Below are positions 13,686 to 19,971 of a stretch of DNA of 19,971 bases, piece by piece; within the stretch, counting starts at the first letter, position 1; each line of letters begins with the position of its first letter. A program made the translations under genes and the position numbers. Origin of the DNA: an uncultured Bacteroidales bacterium (GTDB taxonomy: Bacteria > Bacteroidota > Bacteroidia > Bacteroidales > F082). The notes beneath the pieces are model-generated. The model was not told where the DNA came from. It ran no database searches and saw only the letters and a program-made list of their open reading frames with translations. Where the stretch lies: the NCBI GenBank assembly GCA_905234765.1, contig CAJOIF010000039.1:1-19971 (forward strand). The letters run 5' to 3'.

Positions 13686-14458
13686 CCGAATAAAAGTTGT
13701 AGTTTCTCTTTGGGTTCTGTGTCGATGTAGCGTCCGTCCTCGCCGTGTAGGGTCTTGCGGAACTCGTCGAAAGTCTTGTCGTACATGTGCAGCACACAAT
13801 GCACCTCGCCGATGATGTGCAGGAAGTGTGCGTCACTGCTCTTGGTGAAGTTGAATTTCTTCAAATAGGCGTATTTCTTCAGGAAATCGTGCTTGGTGAC
13901 GTGCTTGGAGATTTCCAAAGCGTCAGCCTTAATGTCGGGCGGAATGAAGCCCAGCTGGCTGATGAGGCTGCTTGCGGGCTTGTTCACGTGCGCCGGAACG
14001 AACAGCCCGCCAATCTCGTGCACCACATCATATAATGTGTCCAAATTCGCGTCTAATGCCGACCATAGCAGCCATTCCTCTTCACCAACCACTTCCTCGT
14101 TCTCATCGACAATCAGTTGGTAGCCCACTTTTTCCTCGTCAAGAGGAATGTGGGGGAGGTGTTCGTCAAGAAATTCTTGGAATTTGTCTAATTGTTCGTC
14201 GGTCTCGAAGTAGGCGAGGGCATGGGCTTCCTCCTGCGTGGTGATCTCGACGCCGCCAATGACGAGGATGCCGTTTTCGCGACCGATTTTTTGGGTCACC
14301 TTCACCTGTCGCGTCGTGTTGTGGTCGCAGATAGCGATGACGTCTAAGTGGAGTTTCTTGGCCTGCTCAATGATGGCGGAGGGGCTCATATAGAGGTCGC
14401 CGCACGGCGAAAGCACCGTGTGCATGTGGAGGTCGGCCCTATATGCGTTTAATTCCAT
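13682..14458 (-). CDS. PHP-domain metal-dependent phosphoesterase
   Basis: 258 residues from the ATG at 14458. Upstream in-frame starts would put coding sequence through the 90-bp cloverleaf repeat and are rejected. PHP metal-binding residues are visible: HxH at 11-13 (ADLHMHT), CDHN at 44-47, GVEITT with Glu71, PAHVNK with His157, and SSDAHFL with Asp209 and His211. Enzymes of this superfamily hydrolyse phosphate esters; the small stand-alone type is uncharacterised. An inserted segment (about 90-130, LDEHLPHIPLDEEKVGYQLI) is typical of the longer forms. It lies between the DRTGG gene and the ATPase, and overlaps the latter by 4 bases. PHP genes beside hydrogenase clusters are known in clostridia, with no proven role. 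Confidence 0.87.
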   Translation of the reverse strand: MELNAYRADLHMHTVLSPCGDLYMSPSAIIEQAKKLHLDVIAICDHNTTRQVKVTQKIGRENGILVIGGVEITTQEEAHALAYFETDEQLDKFQEFLDEHLPHIPLDEEKVGYQLIVDENEEVVGEEEWLLWSALDANLDTLYDVVHEIGGLFVPAHVNKPASSLISQLGFIPPDIKADALEISKHVTKHDFLKKYAYLKKFNFTKSSDAHFLHIIGEVHCVLHMYDKTFDEFRKTLHGEDGRYIDTEPKEKLQLLFG

Positions 14459-14475
14459 GGTGGTATTAGCCTTTA

Positions 14476-14565
14476 CCGTCATGGCGGAGGAACATCCGCC
14501 ATCTCCTAAGCGCGGAGACGAACCTCTAGCGCTTGGGAGATTGCGGGTCAAGCCCGCAATGACGG
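14476..14565. repeat. 90-bp cloverleaf palindromic repeat
   Basis: Outer stem CCGTC (14476-14480) with GACGG (14561-14565). Arm 1 is ATGGCGGA (14481-14488) with TCCGCCAT (14495-14502). Arm 2 is CTCCTAAGCGC (14503-14513) with GCGCTTGGGAG (14529-14539), one G-T pair. Arm 3 is ATTGCGGG (14540-14547) with CCCGCAAT (14553-14560). The four helices abut with no unpaired base at the junction. It lies between the DRTGG and PHP genes and shares the ATTGC/GCAATGAC end with the other repeats. It is unlikely to code. Confidence 0.85.
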
Positions 14566-14575
14566 CAGGGGAGGA

Positions 14576-14911
14576 TTATTCGTGTAACAGGTTATAAACC
14601 AATCCCGCGATTTCATACGTCGGCAGCGAGGTCTGCAAGATAGGCAGGTCTTCGTCGTTGCTCTGCTCGATGGTCTCGTCATTGGGCATGAGGTTCTTCA
14701 CCAGGATGATGCAGGCCAGTTCCTTCAGCGAAGCTACGGCCATCACGTTCTTGTGGGTCTGCAAGGTAATCCAGATGTTGCCTTCCATGGCGTTGCCCAT
14801 CACGTCGCTCAAAAGGTCGGAGATGTAGCAGCCGTCGATTTCCCTGTCAAGGCCATTCGCACCCGAAAGGACTTTCAGGTTGAGTTTTTCTACTAATTCT
14901 TGTACTTTCAT
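14576..14911 (-). CDS. DRTGG-domain protein (copy 1)
   Basis: 111 residues, one DRTGG-like domain: MKVQELVEKLNLKVLSGANG, then YISDLLSDVMG, ASLKELACIILVKNLMPNDE and YEIAGLVYNLL. It is paralogous to the 114-residue protein at 9082-9426 over its whole length. It is first in the leftward transcript that continues through the cloverleaf repeat into PHP and ATPase. A good -7 element lies upstream. A ligand-binding, regulatory role is likely from the family; no catalytic residues are seen. Confidence 0.82.
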   Translation of the reverse strand: MKVQELVEKLNLKVLSGANGLDREIDGCYISDLLSDVMGNAMEGNIWITLQTHKNVMAVASLKELACIILVKNLMPNDETIEQSNDEDLPILQTSLPTYEIAGLVYNLLHE

Positions 14912-14957
14912 TGTCTTATGTGTTTTTGGATTTATTTTTCCGTTGATTTAAGGACTG

Positions 14958-14965
14958 CAAATGTA
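14958..14965 (-). promoter_or_regulatory. -7 promoter element for DRTGG-PHP-ATPase
   Basis: The minus strand reads TACATTTG followed by C, an exact TAnnTTTGC match, 46 bases before the DRTGG start. A TTG lies about 22 bases upstream, inside the end of the subtilase gene. Confidence 0.6.
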
Positions 14966-14978
14966 GGATTTTTTTTCA

Positions 14979-17222
14979 TTACGGCATCAATTCAAACTCT
15001 ATTCCGATGCTCCAAGGCAATGGGTTATCCGCTTTTTTACCGATAAGCATATCGTCTTTCGTGATGATGGGTGACAGGCGATAACTGCCGTAAATACCAA
15101 TATTGAGCATGTTGCCGATGCAATAGCTGATGCGTGTGGTGGCACCGTATTCGAAGAGGTTCATCGCATCGCAACCGTAGTATTTCGTGGTGACCTTGTT
15201 GCTGTAATGATAATCGTCTGGAGCTTTGACGAATTGGCTCGTCTCTGGATCGAAAAACTTTATTTCGTCCACTAGTTTCACACGACGCGTGGCGTTAATG
15301 CCGCCATAGGCTCCCAAATCCCAGTTGATGCCCAAACGACGAAACACGATACGTTGCAATAGTTCTCCTCGCACCTGCATTTGTTGCATGGTGGTTTTGC
15401 GATCATTGACACCCAAAGTGTTTTTGGCCACAAAACGGTTAAAGTCAAGGCCGAGTCCCATACCTATTTTATAGGTCTTGCCGTACATCCAGCGGCGGCC
15501 AAAGGCAAGGTGTCGGTTAAAGTCGTTCCATGTGCTGTTTGCCAAATTGTAGTCATATTGAAAGAAGATCGCTTTCTTCCAACCTTCTTCTTTTATTTTT
15601 GGGAAGGTGCCGTCTTGTCCGCTGATACGTTTGTCGTGGGCCGCTAAGTGGATGTCACCACCATTACCGTCAATGGTGCATGAGTCGTAAAAGCCACAAT
15701 AAGAAACATTCAACTTTTTGCCTTCGCCAAAATCCTTGTTTTTCAATATGATGTCCGTTGAATCAGGAGACACCTTGTAATAACCGAGCAATACGCCGTC
15801 GGCTCCTTCCACATTGATAAAAACATCTTGATTCTTAATAATTTTCGGAATGGAAATCCGAATACCGTCTTTCTCTTGAACAAGCTCGAATGAACGTTCT
15901 GCAGGTTTCAGGTCGCCCGTGAAATAAGCAGCTTGAGGCACACCATAACCGTATGCGTAATCATAATAGGGATATAAATCGCATGACTTTTGGATTTCGG
16001 CCTTCATCTGTAAAGCGGTCAAGTCGCGTTTGGTCTGCCAGGCACAGGCGCAGAAACCAGCAGTCAGAGGGCTGGCGAACGAGGTGCCATCTGCACCCGT
16101 AAAACCACCTCTGGGGCTAGCCACTTGAGCATGACCAAAAGCCACCACATCGGGTTTGCGGCGCTTGTCGGCAGTGGGACCGTATGAGCTGAAATAGATG
16201 TGTTGGTAATTATCCAAATCGGGTCTGATGCCGCCTACACAGATTACGTTTTCCGCATCTGCAGGCGTGATGATGGTCTTCCAGTGGCTGTCATCGCCTT
16301 CGTTGCCAGCAGAATTGCAAATCAATATGCCTTTCTCAACGGCTTTGTTGGCGGCTTTGGCCACGTATGAAGTGCCGTCCATGTCCTTGGTCCAGTGACG
16401 GTCCTGGCCATAACCCAACGAGCTATTGATAATGTCGGCACCGTTCTTGTCGGCCCATTCCGCACCTTGTGCCCACCACACTTCTTCCTTAAATGGCTCT
16501 GGATCGATTTCGGTGCGGGCGAGGAGGAACTCGGCACCTGTGGCCAAACCCATCATCTGCCCCTCCTTGTTGATGCCAGCGATGCAACTCAGCACCATCG
16601 TGCCATGAGTGCTCCAACCGTAGACATCTTCCTTCTTGTTGGGAAAGTTGTAGGTCTTCAGAATCTGGTTGTTGTCGCGTAGATGTTTGAAGGCAGGATG
16701 CGTGTCCACTTTAGGGAAGCCACCATCCATCACGCAGATGCGCAGACCTTTTCCGTTGATGCCCTTATCAACGAAATACTGTCCACCGAAACGTTTCAGC
16801 TGGTCGGTGAGGATGTCTTTGCTGTCGCCTGTAACTTCTTTAAATTCAGTCTCGATACGGGCCAGTGTTCCATTGGAAACAATTTCCTGCACACGCGCCA
16901 CGAAAGGTAGTTGCGCAATCAGGGCAGCATTGTCGTCGGTCGTTTCCACACCTACAGCGTTAAGCCATCGCGACTCACCGAAAACCTCTGTGGAATAGGC
17001 ATTGACCGCGTCCACATAGTTGTCGTTCAGTGGGTAGTTGCTGATGTCATAAAGGTCAGCGCCACATTGGTTGTAACGAGCGATGGCCTTGGCATCGAAA
17101 TAAGTGTAAGGGTCGAATTGTGTATCGTTCTTGTCGGTAAAGAACACCCAATAGCATTTGTTTTGGGCCATTCCTATGCAACTTAGCATAGAAAAAATGG
17201 CGATTAAGGAAATTTTTCTCAT
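14979..17222 (-). CDS. Secreted S8 subtilase with C-terminal outer-membrane barrel-like domain
   Basis: 747 residues with a signal peptide (1-20, ending GMAQ). Residues about 21-125 look like the propeptide of Bacteroidetes subtilases (YWVFFTDKN ... ESRWLNAVGVET). The peptidase domain has a complete triad: Asp166 (ICVMDGG), His206 (WSTHGTMV), Ser381 (GTSFASP), plus the oxyanion Asn307 (SAGNEG). After about residue 440 comes a beta-sandwich segment, and from about 550 to the end alternating strands with Gly and aromatics (GMGLGLDFNRF, INWDLGAYGGI, GIYGSYRLSPI, PWSIGIEFELMP) like a small outer-membrane beta barrel. There is no type IX secretion tail. This suggests a protease tethered to the outer membrane. 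It is a single gene with a divergent neighbour. The barrel call is inference from strand pattern. Confidence 0.85.
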   Translation of the reverse strand: MRKISLIAIFSMLSCIGMAQNKCYWVFFTDKNDTQFDPYTYFDAKAIARYNQCGADLYDISNYPLNDNYVDAVNAYSTEVFGESRWLNAVGVETTDDNAALIAQLPFVARVQEIVSNGTLARIETEFKEVTGDSKDILTDQLKRFGGQYFVDKGINGKGLRICVMDGGFPKVDTHPAFKHLRDNNQILKTYNFPNKKEDVYGWSTHGTMVLSCIAGINKEGQMMGLATGAEFLLARTEIDPEPFKEEVWWAQGAEWADKNGADIINSSLGYGQDRHWTKDMDGTSYVAKAANKAVEKGILICNSAGNEGDDSHWKTIITPADAENVICVGGIRPDLDNYQHIYFSSYGPTADKRRKPDVVAFGHAQVASPRGGFTGADGTSFASPLTAGFCACAWQTKRDLTALQMKAEIQKSCDLYPYYDYAYGYGVPQAAYFTGDLKPAERSFELVQEKDGIRISIPKIIKNQDVFINVEGADGVLLGYYKVSPDSTDIILKNKDFGEGKKLNVSYCGFYDSCTIDGNGGDIHLAAHDKRISGQDGTFPKIKEEGWKKAIFFQYDYNLANSTWNDFNRHLAFGRRWMYGKTYKIGMGLGLDFNRFVAKNTLGVNDRKTTMQQMQVRGELLQRIVFRRLGINWDLGAYGGINATRRVKLVDEIKFFDPETSQFVKAPDDYHYSNKVTTKYYGCDAMNLFEYGATTRISYCIGNMLNIGIYGSYRLSPIITKDDMLIGKKADNPLPWSIGIEFELMP

Positions 17223-17240
17223 AAAAATTCAAATTTGCTG

Positions 17241-17248
17241 CAAAGGTA
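17241..17248 (-). promoter_or_regulatory. -7 promoter element of the subtilase gene
   Basis: The minus strand reads TACCTTTG followed by CAGC, an exact TAnnTTTGC match, 18 bases before the ATG at 17222. It is divergent from the TerB-like promoter at 17262-17269. Confidence 0.6.
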
Positions 17249-17261
17249 AGTAATTATTTCC

Positions 17262-17269
17262 TATTTTTG
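17262..17269 (+). promoter_or_regulatory. -7 promoter element of the TerB-like gene
   Basis: TATTTTTG fits TAnnTTTG and lies 26 bases before the ATG at 17296. A TTTG is 24 bases upstream (17234-17237), a little far. Confidence 0.5.
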
Positions 17270-17295
17270 TCAGCAAATAACCCCAAAAAAGAAGA

Positions 17296-17640
17296 ATGTC
17301 TATGGAAAAAAAACTTACTAAAGAGAAATTCGAAATCTTCATGATGCTTTGTGCGGCGGGCATCGACGGTAACATCTCCATGAACGAACTGGAACGCATT
17401 TGCTTACAATTTGATGAAAAGAGCTACAATGAAGTGTTCGAGTCGTGGAAGTCGATGACTAGCCCTGCTTGGCTCAGTTTCTTCAAGGAACATAAGGATG
17501 AATTCCTGAAGACCCAAGAAGATAAAGTAGCTTTTATGGCCGACATCAATGACATCATCTCCGCCGAGGAAGGCGAAGTCAATCTCAAGGAGCAAAACTT
17601 CATGAAAGTTCTTGAGATGCTCATCAACGACGAGCTTTAA
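17296..17640 (+). CDS. Small TerB-like helical protein
   Basis: 114 residues (112 if the ATG at 17302 is used), no signal peptide. The sequence is predicted all-helical and acidic. Two loops resemble the metal-binding turns of TerB/DjlA-type domains: AAGIDGNISMNELERI near 20-35 and AEEGEVNLKEQNF near 90-102, both with Asp/Glu then Gly then a hydrophobic and Glu. TerB-like proteins occur in many stress and membrane contexts without a single function. It has its own promoter and terminator, so it is transcribed alone. The assignment is by pattern only; it could be another calcium-loop-like helical family. Confidence 0.6.
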   Translation: MSMEKKLTKEKFEIFMMLCAAGIDGNISMNELERICLQFDEKSYNEVFESWKSMTSPAWLSFFKEHKDEFLKTQEDKVAFMADINDIISAEEGEVNLKEQNFMKVLEMLINDEL

Positions 17641-17663
17641 TTGTCAGTTACACGCGAAATTAT

Positions 17664-17706
17664 GGCTTCCCGATGACATTTATTATGCGTCGGGAAGCCT
17701 TTTTTT
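17664..17706 (+). terminator. Rho-independent terminator after the TerB-like gene
   Basis: GGCTTCCCGA (17664-17673) pairs perfectly with TCGGGAAGCC (17690-17699), loop of 16, then seven T (17700-17706). It begins 24 bases after the stop. Confidence 0.92.
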
Positions 17707-17726
17707 GCATAAAACCGCCGCTTTTC

Positions 17727-17749
17727 TAAATTAGAACGATTCTAATTTA
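17727..17749. promoter_or_regulatory. 23-bp palindrome, possible Fur/PerR-family operator
   Basis: TAAATTAGAA (17727-17736), CGA, TTCTAATTTA (17740-17749) is a perfect inverted repeat. Its centre TTAGAAC-G-ATTCTAA has the 7-1-7 form of Fur-family boxes, close to PerR sites. It lies about 90 bases upstream of the hydrogenase -33 box, between that promoter and the preceding terminator. Confidence 0.45.
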
Positions 17750-17836
17750 CGATTAACCTGTTTTATAGGTAATTTATAGTTCTGTTTTACAATAGATTGC
17801 ATAAATCATACCCATCGCTAAAAAGTTGCTTCATTA

Positions 17837-17868
17837 TTTGGAATGAGTGGATAATTTCACTATTTTTG
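17837..17868 (+). promoter_or_regulatory. Strong Bacteroidetes promoter of the hydrogenase operon
   Basis: TTTG (17837-17840), a 20-base spacer, then TATTTTTG (17861-17868) followed by CAGC. Both boxes and spacing match the Bacteroidetes primary sigma factor consensus. It is the best promoter in the window. The leader to the ATG at 17951 is about 75 bases. Confidence 0.75.
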
Positions 17869-17950
17869 CAGCGTTTTTCAAAAGGTGTAGCCTTTTGATG
17901 GACAAATGAGAGATCAATTTTTCAATAACAACCTTAAAAACAAGGAAAAT

Positions 17951-18340
17951 ATGGCAAAAGTTAAGTCTTTAGCAGAACTGAAAGCTATGAGAGAAAAGCT
18001 TCAGTCAAACCTTGACCTTCGCGAAAAGAGCAACGACCCCGACTCTTTGGTGCAAATTAAGGTCGCAATGGCCACCTGTGGTATCGCCGCCGGTGCAAAA
18101 CAAGTTATGGAACACATGATGGAGAAGGCCGACGAGCTGAAAATCGGTGTCGTCTTCACCCAGACCGGCTGCATGGGCTACTGCCACGCCGAGCCTACCA
18201 TTGAGGTGAAGTGCCCTGGCAAGGACCCGATCGTCTTCGGTCATGTCGACAACAACCGCGCTGACGAAATCCTCACCAAGTATGTGATGAACAACGAAAT
18301 GGTTGAGGGTGTCATTCCCGTTAACTACGAAACTATCTAA
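17951..18340 (+). CDS. HndB-like thioredoxin-fold iron-sulfur subunit of an NAD(P)-linked hydrogenase
   Basis: 129 residues from the ATG at 17951, preceded by AAGGAAAAT; an in-frame ATG at 17906 is possible but the family begins with a segment like MAKVKSLAEL. The core VAMATCGIAAGAKQVMEHM and QTGCMGYCHAEPTIEV is typical of HndB-type (2Fe-2S) ferredoxin-like proteins. Cysteines are at 43, 74, 78 and 88. The first motif has one Cys where NuoE or HndC carry two, so a complete [2Fe-2S] site is uncertain. In known NADP-reducing or bifurcating hydrogenases this subunit sits in the order A-B-C-D. Here it comes first, with HndC 25 bases downstream. The gene is rich in C-ending codons, suggesting strong expression. 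Confidence 0.82.
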   Translation: MAKVKSLAELKAMREKLQSNLDLREKSNDPDSLVQIKVAMATCGIAAGAKQVMEHMMEKADELKIGVVFTQTGCMGYCHAEPTIEVKCPGKDPIVFGHVDNNRADEILTKYVMNNEMVEGVIPVNYETI

Positions 18341-18353
18341 TAACCCTTAATTC

Positions 18354-18359
18354 GGAGGA
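18354..18359 (+). promoter_or_regulatory. Strong Shine-Dalgarno sequence of the HndC-like gene
   Basis: GGAGGA lies 6 bases before the ATG at 18366. Other starts in the window lack such a site, as usual for Bacteroidetes, so this one stands out and fixes the start. Confidence 0.75.
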
Positions 18360-18365
18360 ATTTAT

Positions 18366-19971
18366 ATGGCAAAAATCAAGATGCACGTGCTCGTCTGCGG
18401 CGGTACTGGCTGCCAGGCTTCGGCAAGTGCTCAAATCATCAAGAACTTCGAGGACATTCTCGCCGCGAAGGGCTTGCAGGATGAAGTTCAGGTGGTCAGA
18501 ACGGGTTGCTTCGGCTTCTGCGAGAAGGGACCCATCGTGAAGATCATGCCTGACAACACGTTCTACACTCAGGTGAAGCCTGAAGACGTCGAGAAGATCA
18601 TCAACGAGCACATCATCAAGGGCCGTAAGGTCACCGATTTGCTCTACATGGATCCCGAAAACAAGGAACATGTCGCCGACTCGAAGCACATGGGCTTCTA
18701 CCGTAAGCAACTGCGTATCGCTCTGCGTAACTGCGGTTTCATCAACCCCGAGAACATCGACGAGTGCATCTCGCGTGGTGGTTATGAGGCATTGGGCAAG
18801 GTCTTGTCCGAAATGACTCCCCAACAAGTCGTTGACGAAATCACCAAGTCAGGCCTCCGTGGCCGTGGCGGTGCTGGTTTTCCCACCGGCGTGAAATGGG
18901 GCCTCTGCGCAAAGAACAAGTGCGATGAAATGTACGTCATCTGCAACGCCGACGAAGGCGACCCGGGTGCGTTCATGGACCGTTCCATCATGGAAGGTGA
19001 CCCGCACAGCATCGTCGAGGCTATGGCCATCTGCGGCTATGCCATCGGCGCTTCCCACGGTTTGGTTTACATTCGTGCTGAATACCCGCTGGCTATCCAC
19101 CGCCTGCAAGTCGCCATCGCTCAGGCCCGCGAATATGGCCTGCTCGGTGAAAACATCCTCGGTACCGACTTCAGCTTTGACATCGAGCTCCGTTACGGCG
19201 CTGGTGCTTTCGTCTGTGGTGAAGAGACTGCTCTGATCCACTCGATGGAAGGTATGCGTGGTGAACCTACGCTGAAACCCCCGTTCCCGGCTGTCCATGG
19301 TTACAAAGGCCAACCCTCCAACGTGAACAACGTGGAGACCTTCGCCAATGTGCCGATTATTATCACCAAGGGTGCCGACTGGTTTGCCAGCATCGGCTCC
19401 GAGAAGTCGAAGGGCACGAAGGTGTTCGCTTTGGCTGGTCAGATTAACAACGTTGGTCTGATTGAGGTCCCGATGGGCACGACCCTCCGCGACATCATCT
19501 ACGAAATTGGTGGTGGCATCAAGGGTGGCCGTAAGTTCAAGGCTGTCCAGACTGGTGGTCCTTCAGGCGGCTGCTTGACTGAGAAACACCTCGACACTGC
19601 TATCGACTATGAAAGCCTCGCCGCTGCCGGCTCCATGATGGGCTCTGGCGGTATGGTGGTCATGGACGAGACCTCCTGCATGGTGGCCATCGCCAAGTTC
19701 TACTTGGAGTTCACCTGCGAAGAGAGCTGCGGTAAGTGCTCGCCCTGCCGTATCGGTAACAAGCGTATGCTCGAAATCCTCACCAAGATCACGGAAGGCA
19801 ACGGCACCATGGACGACCTCCAGGAGCTCCGCAACCTCGCCGCTGTGATTAAGGACACCGCCCTCTGCGGTTTGGGTCAGACCTCACCGAACCCGGTGCT
19901 TTCGACCTTGGACAACTTCTGGGACGAGTATGTCGAGCACGTCGTTGACAAGAAATGCCGCGCTGGCGTCT
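18366..19971 (+). CDS. hndC: HndC/NuoF-like flavin subunit of an NAD(P)-linked [FeFe] hydrogenase (partial, 3' end outside window)
   Basis: 535 residues visible, no stop before the window ends. The N-terminal thioredoxin-like [2Fe-2S] domain has Cys11, Cys16, Cys48 and Cys52 (CGGTGC ... TGCFGFC). The NuoF domain follows: GRGGAGFPTG (166-175) and ADEGDPGAFMDR (195-206) for FMN/NAD(H), then YGAGAFVCGEETALI (277-291). The N3-type [4Fe-4S] site is ESCGKCSPCR with Cys455, Cys458, Cys461 and Cys501. An N-terminal [2Fe-2S] fusion separates it from respiratory NuoF and points to HndC/HydB/HymB, which pass electrons between NAD(P)H and a catalytic HydA/HndD subunit. A C-terminal two-cluster ferredoxin domain is expected beyond the edge. 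It is preceded by a strong ribosome-binding site and belongs to the operon with the HndB-like gene. Confidence 0.92.
   Translation, partial: MAKIKMHVLVCGGTGCQASASAQIIKNFEDILAAKGLQDEVQVVRTGCFGFCEKGPIVKIMPDNTFYTQVKPEDVEKIINEHIIKGRKVTDLLYMDPENKEHVADSKHMGFYRKQLRIALRNCGFINPENIDECISRGGYEALGKVLSEMTPQQVVDEITKSGLRGRGGAGFPTGVKWGLCAKNKCDEMYVICNADEGDPGAFMDRSIMEGDPHSIVEAMAICGYAIGASHGLVYIRAEYPLAIHRLQVAIAQAREYGLLGENILGTDFSFDIELRYGAGAFVCGEETALIHSMEGMRGEPTLKPPFPAVHGYKGQPSNVNNVETFANVPIIITKGADWFASIGSEKSKGTKVFALAGQINNVGLIEVPMGTTLRDIIYEIGGGIKGGRKFKAVQTGGPSGGCLTEKHLDTAIDYESLAAAGSMMGSGGMVVMDETSCMVAIAKFYLEFTCEESCGKCSPCRIGNKRMLEILTKITEGNGTMDDLQELRNLAAVIKDTALCGLGQTSPNPVLSTLDNFWDEYVEHVVDKKCRAGV

Noticed and set aside
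14459..14551. Longer PHP protein starting upstream
   Set aside because: The extra residues would be coded by the palindromic cloverleaf repeat, so the ATG at 14458 is preferred.
17951..18340. Calling the first hydrogenase gene NuoE (HndA)
   Set aside because: The TCGIAAGA motif and Cys pattern match the HndB type; NuoE has two cysteines in the first motif and a longer helical N-terminus.

Overview
The window looks like chromosomal DNA of a member of the Bacteroidales (Bacteroidetes), probably an anaerobic gut-type commensal. Supporting signs are the TAnnTTTG (-7) promoter elements in front of most transcription units, general lack of Shine-Dalgarno sequences, Bacteroidetes-style secreted proteins (subtilase with a barrel-like C-terminus, WG-repeat protein), and a fermentative hydrogenase locus. 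No rRNA, tRNA, CRISPR array or transposase gene was seen.

Left part (1-6583): a secreted M23 peptidase reads rightward and meets, tail to tail with a 7-bp overlap, a leftward dnaB-RluA-type pseudouridine synthase pair. Upstream of dnaB, also leftward, is a two-gene nuclease unit. It joins a PolB-type 3'-5' exonuclease to a Cas4-like/DUF2779 protein whose own exonuclease domain appears to have lost its acidic residues.

Middle (6584-14911): a leftward block typical of the accessory genes found near [FeFe]-hydrogenases. In transcription order it reads DRTGG protein, PHP-domain phosphoesterase, GHKL ATPase, (interruption), DRTGG protein, RsbW-like GHKL ATPase, sensor-like [FeFe]-hydrogenase-fold iron-sulfur protein, DUF493 protein, acylphosphatase. 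The interruption (about 9427-13136) is an AT-rich island on the opposite strand. It holds a WG-repeat/TPR/DnaJ-zinc-finger secreted protein, split by a one-base frameshift, and a ParE-type toxin-antitoxin pair.

Right part (14979-19971): a leftward secreted subtilase with a probable outer-membrane barrel, a divergent TerB-like small protein with a clear terminator, then a rightward hydrogenase operon. This has an excellent promoter, an HndB-like subunit and an HndC/NuoF-like subunit that runs off the window. Together with the regulatory/sensor genes of the middle block this suggests one dispersed hydrogenase system: an NAD(P)-linked [FeFe] hydrogenase plus an ATPase/DRTGG/PHP/sensor module of unknown mechanism.

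Intergenic gaps carry a family of short palindromic repeats (ATTGC...GCAAT core), including one 90-bp element that folds on paper into a gap-free four-armed cloverleaf between the DRTGG and PHP genes.
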